Notes: generated by a model from the letters alone, not told the origin. A stretch of 64,000 nt of DNA from an uncultured Oscillospiraceae bacterium (GCA_910584715.1 CAJUAN010000004.1:79082-143081), one strand, 5' to 3'; shown: positions 24,412 to 34,231, numbered from the stretch's first letter. A program made the numbers and translations.

Positions 24412-24448
24412 CGCAAATCAAGAAAAGTACTAAAAAGGGAGAAAAGCT

Positions 24449-25858
24449 ATGAAACTTGATAATAAGATCATGCTTATAACCTATGCTGACAGTCTGGGAA
24501 AAAACATTTCCGAGCTGCATGAGGTTCTTGACAAACACTATAAGGAAGCCGTCGGCGGAGTACATATACTGCCGTTTTTTCCCTCATCTGCCGACAGAGG
24601 ATTTGCTCCGATGCGGTATGACGCTGTGGACGAAAATTTTGGTACATTCGAGGATATTGAATCTTTGGGAAAAGATTATTATCTGATGTTCGATTTTATG
24701 GTGAACCATATTTCGGCAAGCTCGGAATATTTCAAGGATTTTCTCGAAAAAAAGGATAATTCCGATTATAAGGACTTTTTCATAAGATACAAGGACTTTT
24801 GGGAAGGCGGCGAGCCTACCGCCGAACAGACAGATATTATCTACAAGCGCAAGCCGCGTGCGCCTTACATAGAAGCTAAATTTGCCGACGGTACTTCCGA
24901 AAAGATATGGTGTACATTCTGTGAGGAGCAGATAGACCTTGACGTCACAAAAGAAAAAACTAAAAGCTTTATCTTTGATACTGTTCGGGAAATGTGCCGC
25001 AGAGGCGCGGCAGTGATACGCCTTGACGCTTTTGCTTATGCGGTAAAAAAGCCGGGAACGAGCTGCTTTTTCATTGAACCCGACATATGGGAGCTGCTGT
25101 ACAGCATTGAAAAGATCGCCGCAGAGGGCAATGCGGAAATACTTCCCGAAATTCACGAGCACTACACCATTCCAATGAAAATTTCGGAAAAGGGCTTTTG
25201 GATATACGATTTTGCGCTGCCTGTAATAACGCTCCACGCGTTGTACAACCATACGGGAGAATACCTGAAAAGCTGGCTTGAAAAATGTCCGATGAAGCAG
25301 TTTACCACTCTCGATACTCACGACGGAATAGGCATTGTAGACGTAAAAGACCTGCTCCCCGACGAGGAGATAGAAAAAGTAAAGGATCAGATGTATGCAA
25401 AGGGTGCAAACGTAAAGATAATATACAGTTCCGAGGCGTATAACAACCTTGACATTTATCAGGTCAATACCACATATTATTCCGCGCTGGGAGATAACGA
25501 CGACGCATATCTTCTTGCAAGAGCCATACAGTTTTTCGCGCCGGGCATACCGCAGGTCTACTATGTTGGACTGCTTGCCGGAACAAACGACATTGAGCTT
25601 ATGGAAAATACCAAAAACGGACGGGATATAAACCGCCATTACTATACTGCGGAGGACGTTGATCTGGAACAGTCCAGACCTGTTGTACAAAATCTGAAGA
25701 AACTTATGGAGCTTAGAAATTCCCGACCTGCGTTCGGACTTGACGGAAGTATCAGCGTTCAGACAAACGGAGATAATATCGCAATAAAAAGAAGCTGCAA
25801 GGGAGATACCATTACTCTTGAAGCAAACTTGACTTCATATAAATTTAAAATAAAATAA
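24449..25858 (+). CDS. gtfA: Sucrose phosphorylase (GH13 subfamily 18)
   Basis: Splits sucrose with phosphate into alpha-glucose-1-phosphate and fructose, saving ATP. 469 residues, cytoplasmic. Catalytic residues sit where expected: nucleophile Asp193 in VIRLDAFAYA, acid/base Glu234 in LPEIHEHY, and Asp289 in LDTHDGIG. HILPFFPSSADRGFAP near the N-terminus is typical. Close relatives that use sucrose-6-phosphate or glucosylglycerate exist. The ABC (non-PTS) uptake and the alpha-galactosidase next door favour free sucrose released from raffinose. GGGAG ribosome site 6-7 bases upstream. Confidence 0.9.
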   Translation: MKLDNKIMLITYADSLGKNISELHEVLDKHYKEAVGGVHILPFFPSSADRGFAPMRYDAVDENFGTFEDIESLGKDYYLMFDFMVNHISASSEYFKDFLEKKDNSDYKDFFIRYKDFWEGGEPTAEQTDIIYKRKPRAPYIEAKFADGTSEKIWCTFCEEQIDLDVTKEKTKSFIFDTVREMCRRGAAVIRLDAFAYAVKKPGTSCFFIEPDIWELLYSIEKIAAEGNAEILPEIHEHYTIPMKISEKGFWIYDFALPVITLHALYNHTGEYLKSWLEKCPMKQFTTLDTHDGIGIVDVKDLLPDEEIEKVKDQMYAKGANVKIIYSSEAYNNLDIYQVNTTYYSALGDNDDAYLLARAIQFFAPGIPQVYYVGLLAGTNDIELMENTKNGRDINRHYYTAEDVDLEQSRPVVQNLKKLMELRNSRPAFGLDGSISVQTNGDNIAIKRSCKGDTITLEANLTSYKFKIK

Positions 25859-25870
25859 AGAGGTACGATC

Positions 25871-28060
25871 ATGCCGGTAACCGTTAATGAAAGATCAGGA
25901 CTTTTCAGAATAGAGACCGATAATTCCGAATATCAGCTTATGGCGGACAGCTACGGCGTACTGCGGCATTTGTGGTACGGTGAAAGGGTCGGCATGAGTA
26001 TGGAGCATTTGCAGGATTATCCCGATATTGGATTTTCGGGAAATATATACGAGGCCGGAAATGACCGCGGCTATTCTCTCGATACACTTCCTTTGGAATA
26101 CCCTTGCGGCGGTATTGGGGATTTCAGGATAAACGCGGTCTCGGCTGTTCATTCCGACGGCAGCTTTGCTCTCGACCTGCGGTACGATGGGTATAGCATA
26201 AGCGGCGGAAAATACATCATAGAGGGACTTCCCGCAGTATACGCCGATTATGACGAAGCGGAGACGCTTGAAATATTTTTAAAAGACACAGCCTCTGATG
26301 TTTTCGTCACGCTGAAATACGGTGTACTTCCGAAGCTTGATATTATTACGCGATGTGCGGTTATTGAGAACAGAGGAAGCTCTGATATCTTTTTGACTAA
26401 CGCCGCAAGTTTTTGTCTTGATATGCCGAGCGATTACAGCGAATGGATACATTTTCACGGCAGACATACCTGCGAAAGACTTACCGAACGCCGTCCGCTG
26501 CTTCACGGTATACAGGAAAGTTCAAGTATAAGAGGCACGTCAAGTCACCAGCAAAATCCATCTCTAATACTTTGCGGAAAGGACTGCACCGAAACGAGCG
26601 GAAGCTGCATAGGCGTGTTACTGATGTACAGCGGAAACTTCAGCGCAAGGATAGAATACGATCAGCTTGAACAGATACGGCTTGTTATGGGAATAAACAG
26701 TGAGCTTTTCCGGTGGGAGCTGAAAAGCGGCGGACGGTTCTTTACCCCCGAAGCGGTCATGTCCTACAGCGGGGCGGGCTTTGAATTACTTTCTCACAAT
26801 TTCCATAAGACTATCAGAGAGCACGTCTGCCGCGGGAAATACAAGCTGTCGGAACGTCCCGTGCTCATTAATAGCTGGGAGGCGGCTTACTTTGACTTTG
26901 ACGACAATAAAATTCTCACCGCGGCAAAGGAAGCAGCAAGGCTTGGCATAGATATGTTTGTTCTCGACGACGGCTGGTTTGGAAAAAGGAATGACGACCG
27001 TTCGGGTCTTGGGGACTGGTACGTCAATACCGAAAAAATCAGATACGGACTTGACGGACTTTCAAAAAAAATAAAGTCATTTGGAATGGATTTCGGTTTG
27101 TGGATAGAACCTGAAATGGTTTCAGAGGACAGCTGGCTGTACCGCAGTCACCCCGAATGGGCGATAGCTGTTCCTAACCGCAAGCCAACACGCGGACGTT
27201 ATCAGCTTGTTCTTGACATTACGCGGGAGGACGTGCGCGAGTATCTTTACAACGTTATCTCCGGCATACTGAAAAGCGCGGAAATATCCTATATAAAATG
27301 GGATATGAACCGCAGCGTATGCGACTGGTACTCGGCTTGCCTTGAAAATAAAAGTATGGGCGAAATGCCGCATAGATATGTACTGGGTCTGTATGAGCTT
27401 CTGGAACGTTTAACAAGTGATTTTCCCGACGTCTTATTTGAGGGGTGCAGCGGCGGAGGCGGACGTTTTGACGCCGGAATGCTTTACTACTGTCCGCAGA
27501 TATGGTGCAGCGATGACACCGACGCTTTTGAGAGAACAAAAATACAGTACGGAACTTCATTTTTCTATCCGGTATCGTCAATTGGTTCTCATGTTTCGGC
27601 TGTACCGAATCATCAGACGGGGAGGAGCATTTCCCTAAAATCAAGGTGTATTGCGGCAATGCACGGCAGCTTTGGGTATGAGCTTGATCCTGCTGCGCTT
27701 TCAGACGCTGAAAAGGCGGAAATAATTACTCAGACAGAGCGTTTTAAAAAGTGCCGCGGTCTAATTCATAACGGGAAATATTATCGCCTTACAGATCCGT
27801 TTGACAGCAATTTATCCTTGTGGGAATATGTTTCAGAGGACAAAAGCGAAATTCTTTTGCAGGGAATGCAGTTCCGCGCCGTACCCAATTTTACAAAAAA
27901 CAAAATAAAGCTGCGCGGTCTTGACGAAAACAAAAATTATATTGTTGCGGCAGATGAAAAAATATATTCGGGAAAGGCTCTGATGAGCGGAGGAATACTT
28001 CTTCCCGAAGCAAGCGGAGACTTCTTTGCCTATGAAATTTTTATTGCGGAGGCAAAATAA
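25871..28060 (+). CDS. Alpha-galactosidase (GH36)
   Basis: 729 residues, no signal peptide, so it acts inside the cell on imported raffinose, stachyose or melibiose, removing alpha-1,6-galactose. An N-terminal beta-sandwich (about 1-320) precedes the TIM barrel. Barrel motifs: NSWEAAYFDFDD, VLDDGWFGKRNDDRSGLGDW, the nucleophile Asp478 in IKWDMNRSV, LFEGCSGGGGRFD, and the acid/base in WCSDDTDAFER (Asp548/549). The size and motif order match the bacterial ~720-residue GH36 group. It starts 12 bases after sucrose phosphorylase. Confidence 0.94.
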   Translation: MPVTVNERSGLFRIETDNSEYQLMADSYGVLRHLWYGERVGMSMEHLQDYPDIGFSGNIYEAGNDRGYSLDTLPLEYPCGGIGDFRINAVSAVHSDGSFALDLRYDGYSISGGKYIIEGLPAVYADYDEAETLEIFLKDTASDVFVTLKYGVLPKLDIITRCAVIENRGSSDIFLTNAASFCLDMPSDYSEWIHFHGRHTCERLTERRPLLHGIQESSSIRGTSSHQQNPSLILCGKDCTETSGSCIGVLLMYSGNFSARIEYDQLEQIRLVMGINSELFRWELKSGGRFFTPEAVMSYSGAGFELLSHNFHKTIREHVCRGKYKLSERPVLINSWEAAYFDFDDNKILTAAKEAARLGIDMFVLDDGWFGKRNDDRSGLGDWYVNTEKIRYGLDGLSKKIKSFGMDFGLWIEPEMVSEDSWLYRSHPEWAIAVPNRKPTRGRYQLVLDITREDVREYLYNVISGILKSAEISYIKWDMNRSVCDWYSACLENKSMGEMPHRYVLGLYELLERLTSDFPDVLFEGCSGGGGRFDAGMLYYCPQIWCSDDTDAFERTKIQYGTSFFYPVSSIGSHVSAVPNHQTGRSISLKSRCIAAMHGSFGYELDPAALSDAEKAEIITQTERFKKCRGLIHNGKYYRLTDPFDSNLSLWEYVSEDKSEILLQGMQFRAVPNFTKNKIKLRGLDENKNYIVAADEKIYSGKALMSGGILLPEASGDFFAYEIFIAEAK

Positions 28061-28061
28061 T

Positions 28062-29030
28062 ATGAAAGAAAAAAAGTTTGACGTTTGCGCTTTAGGCGAA
28101 CTGCTTATTGATTTTACAGAAAACGGAGTAAGTCCGCAGGGAAATCCTTTGATGGAAGTTAATCCCGGCGGCGCACCCTGCAATGTGCTTGCGATGCTTT
28201 GCAAACAGGGATATAAAACAGCTTTTATCGGCAAGATAGGCGATGATATTTTCGGCAGGCAGTTAAGAAGTACTATTGAAAATATCGGCATAAACACCGA
28301 CGGACTTGTTACCGACGAAACCGTTAATACCACTCTTGCTTTTGTACACACTCTTGCGGACGGCGACAGGGAGTTTTCATTTTACAGAAATCCTGGAGCA
28401 GACATGATGTTAAACGAAAATGATATTAACGTGAAACTTATAGAAAACAGCAGGGTATTCCATTATGGGTCGCTTTCCATGACAAACGAAATATGCGAAA
28501 AAGCTACAAAAAAAGCTGTGAAGACTGCTGAAAGTTCAGGAGCAATAATTTCCTTTGATCCCAATCTGAGGGAAAATCTTTGGTGCAGTCTTGATACCGC
28601 AAGAGAAAAGATTGCATACGGCATTGCACACTGCGATATTCTGAAAATTTCCGACAATGAGATACTGTGGTTTACGGGAGAAACTGATTTTGACAGGTCA
28701 GTTGAAAAGCTCCGCAGTGAGTATAATAATATACGTCTGCTTCTGTTGTCCCTGGGCAAAAACGGCAGCAGGGCATACTCTGAAAGCGGTTTTGCTTTTG
28801 CGCCGAGTTTTCCGGCAAATACCATTGAAACAACAGGTGCGGGAGATACTTTTTGCGGCAGTATTCTTGGAAGAATTCTTGAACATGGCATGAAAGACTT
28901 TTCAAACAATGAGCTGTTTGAAATGCTTACCTTTGCTAATGCCGCTGCTGCGCTTGTTACAGAAAGAAAAGGTGCGCTTAAGGTGATGCCGAGTGTTAAT
29001 GAGATAATAAATAAGAAAAAACCTATTTAA
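28062..29030 (+). CDS. Fructokinase, PfkB family
   Basis: 322 residues. Phosphorylates the fructose released by sucrose phosphorylase. Motifs: VNPGGAPCNVLAMLCKQG (sugar-binding GG), IGKIGDDIFGR, and the anion hole/catalytic Asp motif TTGAGDTFCGS near the C-terminus. The start is the ATG at 28062, with GGAGG 9 bases upstream and one base after the alpha-galactosidase stop; the upstream in-frame ATG at 28026 lies within that gene. Last gene of the operon, followed by a terminator. Confidence 0.92.
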   Translation: MKEKKFDVCALGELLIDFTENGVSPQGNPLMEVNPGGAPCNVLAMLCKQGYKTAFIGKIGDDIFGRQLRSTIENIGINTDGLVTDETVNTTLAFVHTLADGDREFSFYRNPGADMMLNENDINVKLIENSRVFHYGSLSMTNEICEKATKKAVKTAESSGAIISFDPNLRENLWCSLDTAREKIAYGIAHCDILKISDNEILWFTGETDFDRSVEKLRSEYNNIRLLLLSLGKNGSRAYSESGFAFAPSFPANTIETTGAGDTFCGSILGRILEHGMKDFSNNELFEMLTFANAAAALVTERKGALKVMPSVNEIINKKKPI

Positions 29031-29080
29031 TAGTTTTGGTAAAGTGATTGGCGGAATGAATATTATATATAAATAAAAAT

Positions 29081-29122
29081 AAAACAGAAACCGATTTTTT
29101 ATGTTGGTTTCTGTTTTATTTT
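29081..29122 (+). terminator. Terminator of the raffinose operon
   Basis: Perfect 12-bp stem AAAACAGAAACC (29081-29092) / GGTTTCTGTTTT (29106-29117), followed by ATTTTAT. The A-run at its left gives a similar T-run on the other strand. Confidence 0.85.
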
Positions 29123-29220
29123 ATAACATGAGAGCATAAAAATGCTGTTTAAACCTTTGAAGTTGTGCGAGTCCGGCTGCAAAATTCAACAAAAAAATTA
29201 ATAAATAGAAATAAGATGTG

Positions 29221-29249
29221 TTGACTTATTTGTTTTTGTTTGGTATAAT
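29221..29249 (+). promoter_or_regulatory. Promoter of the hybrid histidine kinase
   Basis: TTGACT (29221-29226), 17-bp spacer, TATAAT (29244-29249). The untranslated leader is about 75 bases. Confidence 0.82.
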
Positions 29250-29331
29250 AATATGGAATAACGTTAATATAACAAATTTGAGTTTAGCGTGATGAATTGA
29301 TAAACTGAGCTTTCTCGGAGGGAATATACAT

Positions 29332-31905
29332 ATGGATTTTCAAAATAAAAGTGCAGGCCGCACAACGCGATTTCTGGTCGGAAGCTTTACGATTCTTCTG
29401 CTTATAAGCATTGGCGCTTTTGTAAGTTTAAGTCACTATATGAGCAGAGTAAGCGAGGAATCGATAGATAAAGTCGGCGATCTGTATATGTCAGGAATAA
29501 ACGGTCATATTTTTTCGCATTTTCAGACTCTTATAGATTTGAAGCTGGAGCAGGTTGAGTCTTTGACTAAAATTGTTCCAGATGATATACAGGATGTGTC
29601 CGAGCTGCACGAAGAACTGATAAACAGAGTCCGTGTAAGAAACTTTAATTACCTTGCTCTTTGTACGGAGGACGGACGTATAGAAATGCTTTATGGCGAA
29701 CCGATTCAGCTTACAGATCCGGATCCATTTTTTGAATCGCTGAAAAATGGTGAGAAAAAGGTTGCTATCGGTACTGACGCTGCCGGAAACGAGATAGTAC
29801 TGTTCGGTATAAGCGTTGACTATATGATGAGCGATGGAGAAAGATCCACAGCTGTAGTTACTGCCGTTCCTGTGGATTACATCAGTTCAATGCTTGGTAC
29901 AGACGAGGAAAACGCACTGATATATTCACACATTATCCGAAAAGACGGAAGCTTTATAGTCAGCGATATGAGAGACGAATATCCCGATTATTTTACAAGC
30001 TTGTATTCAAGGTATCCTAATGACGATCCCCAAAATATTGAAAAATATATTAACAGCATTTCAGAAGCAATGGCAAAAAAGGAAAGTTATTTTACAATAA
30101 TGAATTTTGAAAGCACCAGTCAGCAAATATACTGCACGTCGCTGCCGTATTCGGAATGGTATTTGCTTACGATACTGCCTTTCGGCACGCTGAATGAGAC
30201 AATAGAGTCCCTGAATCAGAACAGTATCGGAGTTACCGCTCTTGTATGCGCGATAATATTAATCGTGCTGCTTATCATTTTTTACGTTTATTTCAAAATG
30301 ACCTGCCAGCAGCTTGAAGAGCTTGAAAAAGCCCGCCAGGACGCCTTGGCTGCGACCAAAGCTAAAAGCCTTTTTCTTTCCAATATGAGCCACGATATCC
30401 GTACCCCAATGAACGCTATAGTAGGCATGACGGCGATTGCTACAGCTCATATTGACGATAAGGAACAGGTTCAGAACTGCCTTAGAAAAATTGCTTTGTC
30501 CGGAAAGCATCTTTTGGGACTTATCAATGATGTGCTTGATATGTCAAAGATAGAAAGCGGAAAAATGACTCTGACTTCGGAACAGATATCCCTTCGCGAG
30601 GTGATCGAGGGTATTGTCAGCATTGTTCAGACGCAGGTCAAGGCAAAAAATCAGAATTTTAACGTACATATAGACAATATTTCTGCGGAGGACGTATACT
30701 GCGACAGCGTGCGTCTTAATCAGGTATTGATGAATATACTCTCAAATGCCGTTAAATATACTCAGGACAGCGGAACGATACAGCTCTCTCTTTATCAGGA
30801 GGATTCACCTGCTGATAAGGGAAACGCTTATGTAAGGACCCACATTATTGTCAAGGACAACGGTATGGGCATGGAAAAGGATTTTCTGAATCATATCTAT
30901 GATTCCTATACGAGAGCGGACAGCAAGCGCGTACAGAAAGCCGAGGGAGCCGGACTTGGTATGGCGATCACCAAATATATTGTTGACGCTATGGAGGGTA
31001 CTATTGAAATAAACAGCGAGCTTGACAAGGGAACTGAGATACATCTTATACTTGATTTTGAAAGAGCGGATGTGCAGGATATAGATATGATACTCCCTGC
31101 GTGGAAAATGTTGGTCGTTGACGATGACGAAACTCTTTGCCGCACTGCTGTTGAGGCTCTGAAATCTATTGGAATACAGTCAGACTGGACTTTAAGCGGG
31201 GAAAAAGCGGTGGAAATGGTTACAAAGCACCACCAGGCGCGCGACGACTATCAGATCATTCTTCTCGACTGGAAGCTTCCCGGAATGGACGGACTTGCGG
31301 TGGCAAAACAGATACGAAAAATAGTCAGCACGGATATGCCTATAATCCTGATCTCCGCATACGACTGGAGTGAATTTGAGTCCGAAGCAAAGGAAGCGGG
31401 TATAAACGGATTTATATCAAAACCGCTGTTTAAATCAACGCTGTTCTACGGACTTAAAAAATACATGAACATTGAAGAGTTGCAGGGTACAAGCGTTGAT
31501 GAGAATGAGTTGGCAGGACGACACATTCTGGTTGCTGAGGATAATGAGCTTAACTGGGAGATCATAAACGAGCTTCTGACCGATATAGGAATGGAACTCG
31601 ACTGGACGGAAAACGGACAGCTATGCGTGGAAAAATACGAAAAATCTGAGCCGGGATACTATGACGCCATTCTTATGGATGTCCGTATGCCTATCATGGA
31701 CGGATATGAAGCGACACGCTCTATCCGTGCACTAAACCGTCCTGACGCAAAAGAGATACCGATTATCGCCATGACGGCAGACGCTTTTTCCGAGGACATA
31801 AAACGGTGTCTTGACAGCGGGATGAACGCCCATACTGCAAAGCCTATAAACCTTGATGAAGTGCTTTCTATTTTGAAAAAATACATACTGAAGCAGAAAT
31901 CGTAA
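29332..31905 (+). CDS. Hybrid sensor histidine kinase with two receiver domains
   Basis: 857 residues. Membrane helix (about 14-36), an extracellular sensor region of about 265 residues (Cache-like by length and position), second helix (about 300-322), HisKA with the phosphorylated His354 in SNMSHDIRTPMN, HATPase_c (LSNAVKYT, DNGMGM, GAGLGMAI), then two receiver domains with phospho-acceptor Asp646 (ILLDWKLPGMDG) and Asp783 (ILMDVRMPIMDG). There is no DNA-binding output and no separate regulator beside it, so the phosphate must pass to another protein, or the second receiver acts by protein contact. The signal is unknown. GGAGGG ribosome site upstream. Confidence 0.93.
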   Translation: MDFQNKSAGRTTRFLVGSFTILLLISIGAFVSLSHYMSRVSEESIDKVGDLYMSGINGHIFSHFQTLIDLKLEQVESLTKIVPDDIQDVSELHEELINRVRVRNFNYLALCTEDGRIEMLYGEPIQLTDPDPFFESLKNGEKKVAIGTDAAGNEIVLFGISVDYMMSDGERSTAVVTAVPVDYISSMLGTDEENALIYSHIIRKDGSFIVSDMRDEYPDYFTSLYSRYPNDDPQNIEKYINSISEAMAKKESYFTIMNFESTSQQIYCTSLPYSEWYLLTILPFGTLNETIESLNQNSIGVTALVCAIILIVLLIIFYVYFKMTCQQLEELEKARQDALAATKAKSLFLSNMSHDIRTPMNAIVGMTAIATAHIDDKEQVQNCLRKIALSGKHLLGLINDVLDMSKIESGKMTLTSEQISLREVIEGIVSIVQTQVKAKNQNFNVHIDNISAEDVYCDSVRLNQVLMNILSNAVKYTQDSGTIQLSLYQEDSPADKGNAYVRTHIIVKDNGMGMEKDFLNHIYDSYTRADSKRVQKAEGAGLGMAITKYIVDAMEGTIEINSELDKGTEIHLILDFERADVQDIDMILPAWKMLVVDDDETLCRTAVEALKSIGIQSDWTLSGEKAVEMVTKHHQARDDYQIILLDWKLPGMDGLAVAKQIRKIVSTDMPIILISAYDWSEFESEAKEAGINGFISKPLFKSTLFYGLKKYMNIEELQGTSVDENELAGRHILVAEDNELNWEIINELLTDIGMELDWTENGQLCVEKYEKSEPGYYDAILMDVRMPIMDGYEATRSIRALNRPDAKEIPIIAMTADAFSEDIKRCLDSGMNAHTAKPINLDEVLSILKKYILKQKS

Positions 31906-31964
31906 TTGAAGTGCTGCTATTCAGAAGAGGCTTACGTGCTTACTGTAAATAATTAACGTTACGT

Positions 31965-32010
31965 AAAAACCCTTATGATATTTTAAGCGATATCATAAGG
32001 GTTTTTATTT
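31965..32010. terminator. Bidirectional terminator between the kinase and leuA
   Basis: 17-bp perfect stem: AAAAACCCTTATGATAT (31965-31981) / ATATCATAAGGGTTTTT (31990-32006), loop TTTAAGCG. It serves both convergent genes. Confidence 0.93.
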
Positions 32011-32045
32011 TTGTATTGTTTTTAACTGTTACAGCTGAACTTAAT

Positions 32046-33707
32046 TTAATTAAGCAGGTTACTGTTATTTATAGCTGATACAAGAGCATTTACGGAAGCA
32101 ACAATAATATCTGTGTCTATTCCGGCTCCCCAGAATATTCCGTCTGAAGTTTCTATGCCAACATAAGCGGCAGCCTCGGAACTTGAACCGTTTTCAAGAG
32201 CGTGTTCCTTGTAGGTAACGATCGTGTAGGATATTCCGAGAGCGTCCTTTACCGCATTGGAAACAGCGTCAAGACGACCGTTACCCGCGGTTTCTCTGGT
32301 AATGGCAGTCCCGCCGCGGGACACCGTGACAGTCGCGGTAATTCCGTTTTTCTGAGCATAATGAGCCTCGTCCACTGTAAAGCGGTCTTTTTTGTTAACA
32401 TAGCGATCTTTGAAAATGCCGTGTATTTCATCCGGCATAAGCTCCTTGTGAGCGTGATCGGAAACGCTCTTGACAGCGTAGCCGAAGTCCTCCCGCATTT
32501 TGGGAGGCATATCTATGCCGAATTTCTGTTCCATAAGGTATCCGATACCGCCCTTGCCGGACTGGCTGTTTATGCGGATAACGTCTCCCTCGTATTCTCT
32601 GCCCACGTCCTTGGGATCGATCGCAAGGTAGGGGACGGTCCAGAAGCCGGGGTTTTTCTCCTCGCGCCACTTCATACCCTTTGCTATAGCGTCCTGATGA
32701 GAGCCGGAGAACGCGGCAAATACCAGCGCGCCGCTATAGGGCTGTCTTTCGTAAACATGCATACGTGTAAGTCTCTCATAAACTTGTGTGACTTCAGGCA
32801 GATTAGACAGATCCAATTCGGGGTCAACGCCGTGAGTAAACATATTCATGGCAAGAGTAACAATGTCAACATTACCGGTGCGTTCACCGTTTCCGAAAAG
32901 AGTACCCTCGATACGGTCAGCTCCCGCGAGCAGACCCATTTCCGAGTCGGCAACAGCGCAGCCGCGGTCGTTGTGTGGGTGCAGGGAAACAATAAGGTTT
33001 TCGCGGTTGTTCATGTGCTTACACATATATTCCACCTGACAGGCGTAAACGTGAGGCATACTCTCCTCAACAGTTACGGGCAGATTTATGATCACCTTAT
33101 CGTCGGGAGTCGGCTGCCATACGTCGATAACAGCGTTGCATATTTCGAGAGCAAATTCCGGTTCTGTACCTGTAAAGCTTTCGGGGCTGTACTCAAAGCG
33201 GAAATTTCCCTCGGTTTTTTCGCGGTACTCTTTGCAGAGCTTTGCGCCGAAAACAGCAATGTCAATAATTTCCTCCTTGGACTTTTTGAACACCTGCTCG
33301 CGCTGAGCCACGGAGGTGCTGTTGTAGAGGTGTACCACAGCGTTTTTGCAGCCTTTGAGAGCCTCAAATGTTTTGGCTATGATGTGTTCGCGGCTCTGGG
33401 TAAGTACCTGAATCGTAACGTCGTCGGGGATAAGGTTCTGCTCGATCAGCGTACGGCAGAATGTGTATTCTGTTTCGCTTGCGGCAGGGAAGCCTATTTC
33501 GATCTCTTTGAATCCTACTTTAACAAGGTGCTTCCAGAATTCCAGTTTTTCTTCAAGGGACATGGGGATAATGAGAGCTTGGTTTCCGTCGCGGAGATCC
33601 ACGGAGCACCACACGGGAGCTTTGGTTGGACGGTCGTTTTTTACCCAGTCATAGCATGGCTCCGGAGGCATAAAGTAGCGTTTCTGATAGCGGTCGTAAT
33701 TTTTCAT
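32046..33707 (-). CDS. leuA: 2-isopropylmalate synthase, LeuA2 type
   Basis: First committed step of leucine synthesis: acetyl-CoA plus 2-ketoisovalerate. 553 residues, the longer LeuA2 form found in actinobacteria and yeast as well as some clostridia. It has the catalytic barrel (SVDLRDGNQALI, SLHPHNDRGCAVAD with the metal His pair, GNGERTGNVD) and a C-terminal leucine-feedback domain (about 440-553). The start at 33707 (MKNYDRYQ) has AAAGGA 10 bases upstream; the frame is open further, but that part is the T-box leader. No other leucine genes follow. Controlled by the upstream T-box. Confidence 0.95.
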   Translation of the reverse strand: MKNYDRYQKRYFMPPEPCYDWVKNDRPTKAPVWCSVDLRDGNQALIIPMSLEEKLEFWKHLVKVGFKEIEIGFPAASETEYTFCRTLIEQNLIPDDVTIQVLTQSREHIIAKTFEALKGCKNAVVHLYNSTSVAQREQVFKKSKEEIIDIAVFGAKLCKEYREKTEGNFRFEYSPESFTGTEPEFALEICNAVIDVWQPTPDDKVIINLPVTVEESMPHVYACQVEYMCKHMNNRENLIVSLHPHNDRGCAVADSEMGLLAGADRIEGTLFGNGERTGNVDIVTLAMNMFTHGVDPELDLSNLPEVTQVYERLTRMHVYERQPYSGALVFAAFSGSHQDAIAKGMKWREEKNPGFWTVPYLAIDPKDVGREYEGDVIRINSQSGKGGIGYLMEQKFGIDMPPKMREDFGYAVKSVSDHAHKELMPDEIHGIFKDRYVNKKDRFTVDEAHYAQKNGITATVTVSRGGTAITRETAGNGRLDAVSNAVKDALGISYTIVTYKEHALENGSSSEAAAYVGIETSDGIFWGAGIDTDIIVASVNALVSAINNSNLLN

Positions 33708-33756
33708 GACAAATCTTTCCTTTCTTTTTTGCGGAAGAGGCTTAAATGAGTCCAAT

Positions 33757-34043
33757 AAAAAAGCTTTCATCTCATGTCTCATAGAGACTAAAGAGATGAA
33801 AGCATAAGCTTCCACGGTACCACTCTTGTTCGGACGAAACGTCCGCACCTCGCCGCATCTCAATCTTGGGGATATCCAATGCGTATCTCTGTAACGGGAG
33901 AACCCGTTCCGACCTACTTGCAAAAGCTTTCAGCGGACTGCTCAAGGACGAGTTATAACCAAACCGTACTGCTGCGTTGCACCTGACCGCAGCTCTCTGA
34001 AAATACGGAACAGCTTTTGTTCCTGTCGCTGCATTTATAATAT
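33757..34043 (-). promoter_or_regulatory. T-box riboswitch of leuA (leucine)
   Basis: The minus-strand leader contains the T-box AGAGTGGTACCGTGGA (33811-33826) and then a terminator with arms GCTTTCATCTC and GAGATGAAAGC (33793-33803 and 33763-33773) followed by six T. Stem I is recognisable upstream, with the CAGAGAGCTGCGGTCAGG distal part (about 33980-34005). A CTC triplet (complement of 33950-33952) on the 3' side of the stem I internal loop is the likely Leu specifier. Uncharged tRNA-Leu pairs with the T-box and prevents termination, so leuA is on when leucine is short. Confidence 0.9.
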
Positions 34044-34049
34044 AATGGC

Positions 34050-34078
34050 ATTATAGCACGTCACCTGAGATTTGTCAA
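34050..34078 (-). promoter_or_regulatory. Promoter of the leuA leader
   Basis: Minus strand: consensus TTGACA (34073-34078), 17-bp spacer, TATAAT (34050-34055). Transcription should begin near 34043. Confidence 0.92.
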
Positions 34079-34129
34079 GGGGTAAAATAAATTTTTTATG
34101 CAAAATCCATATTTGTATTTTAACAATTC

Positions 34130-34158
34130 TTGACTTTTATGAAAAAAGTGTATATAAT
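34130..34158 (+). promoter_or_regulatory. Promoter of the EVE-nuclease gene
   Basis: TTGACT (34130-34135), 17-bp spacer, TATAAT (34153-34158), diverging from the leuA promoter. Confidence 0.85.
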
Positions 34159-34231
34159 TAGATTCAGAAAAAATTTTGCTGATCTAAGCTTTTAATTTTA
34201 CCGAGAACATATCAGTTTATGGAGGAATGGT

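Noticed and set aside
24584..25690. 368-codon minus-strand frame within sucrose phosphorylase
   Set aside because: Shadow of a gene with all catalytic residues in place.
32202..33749. 515-codon plus-strand frame opposite leuA
   Set aside because: Antisense of a clear leuA with its own T-box; the translation has no recognisable domain.
33708..33923. 72-residue N-terminal extension of LeuA
   Set aside because: It covers the T-box, terminator and ribosome site, so it is leader RNA.
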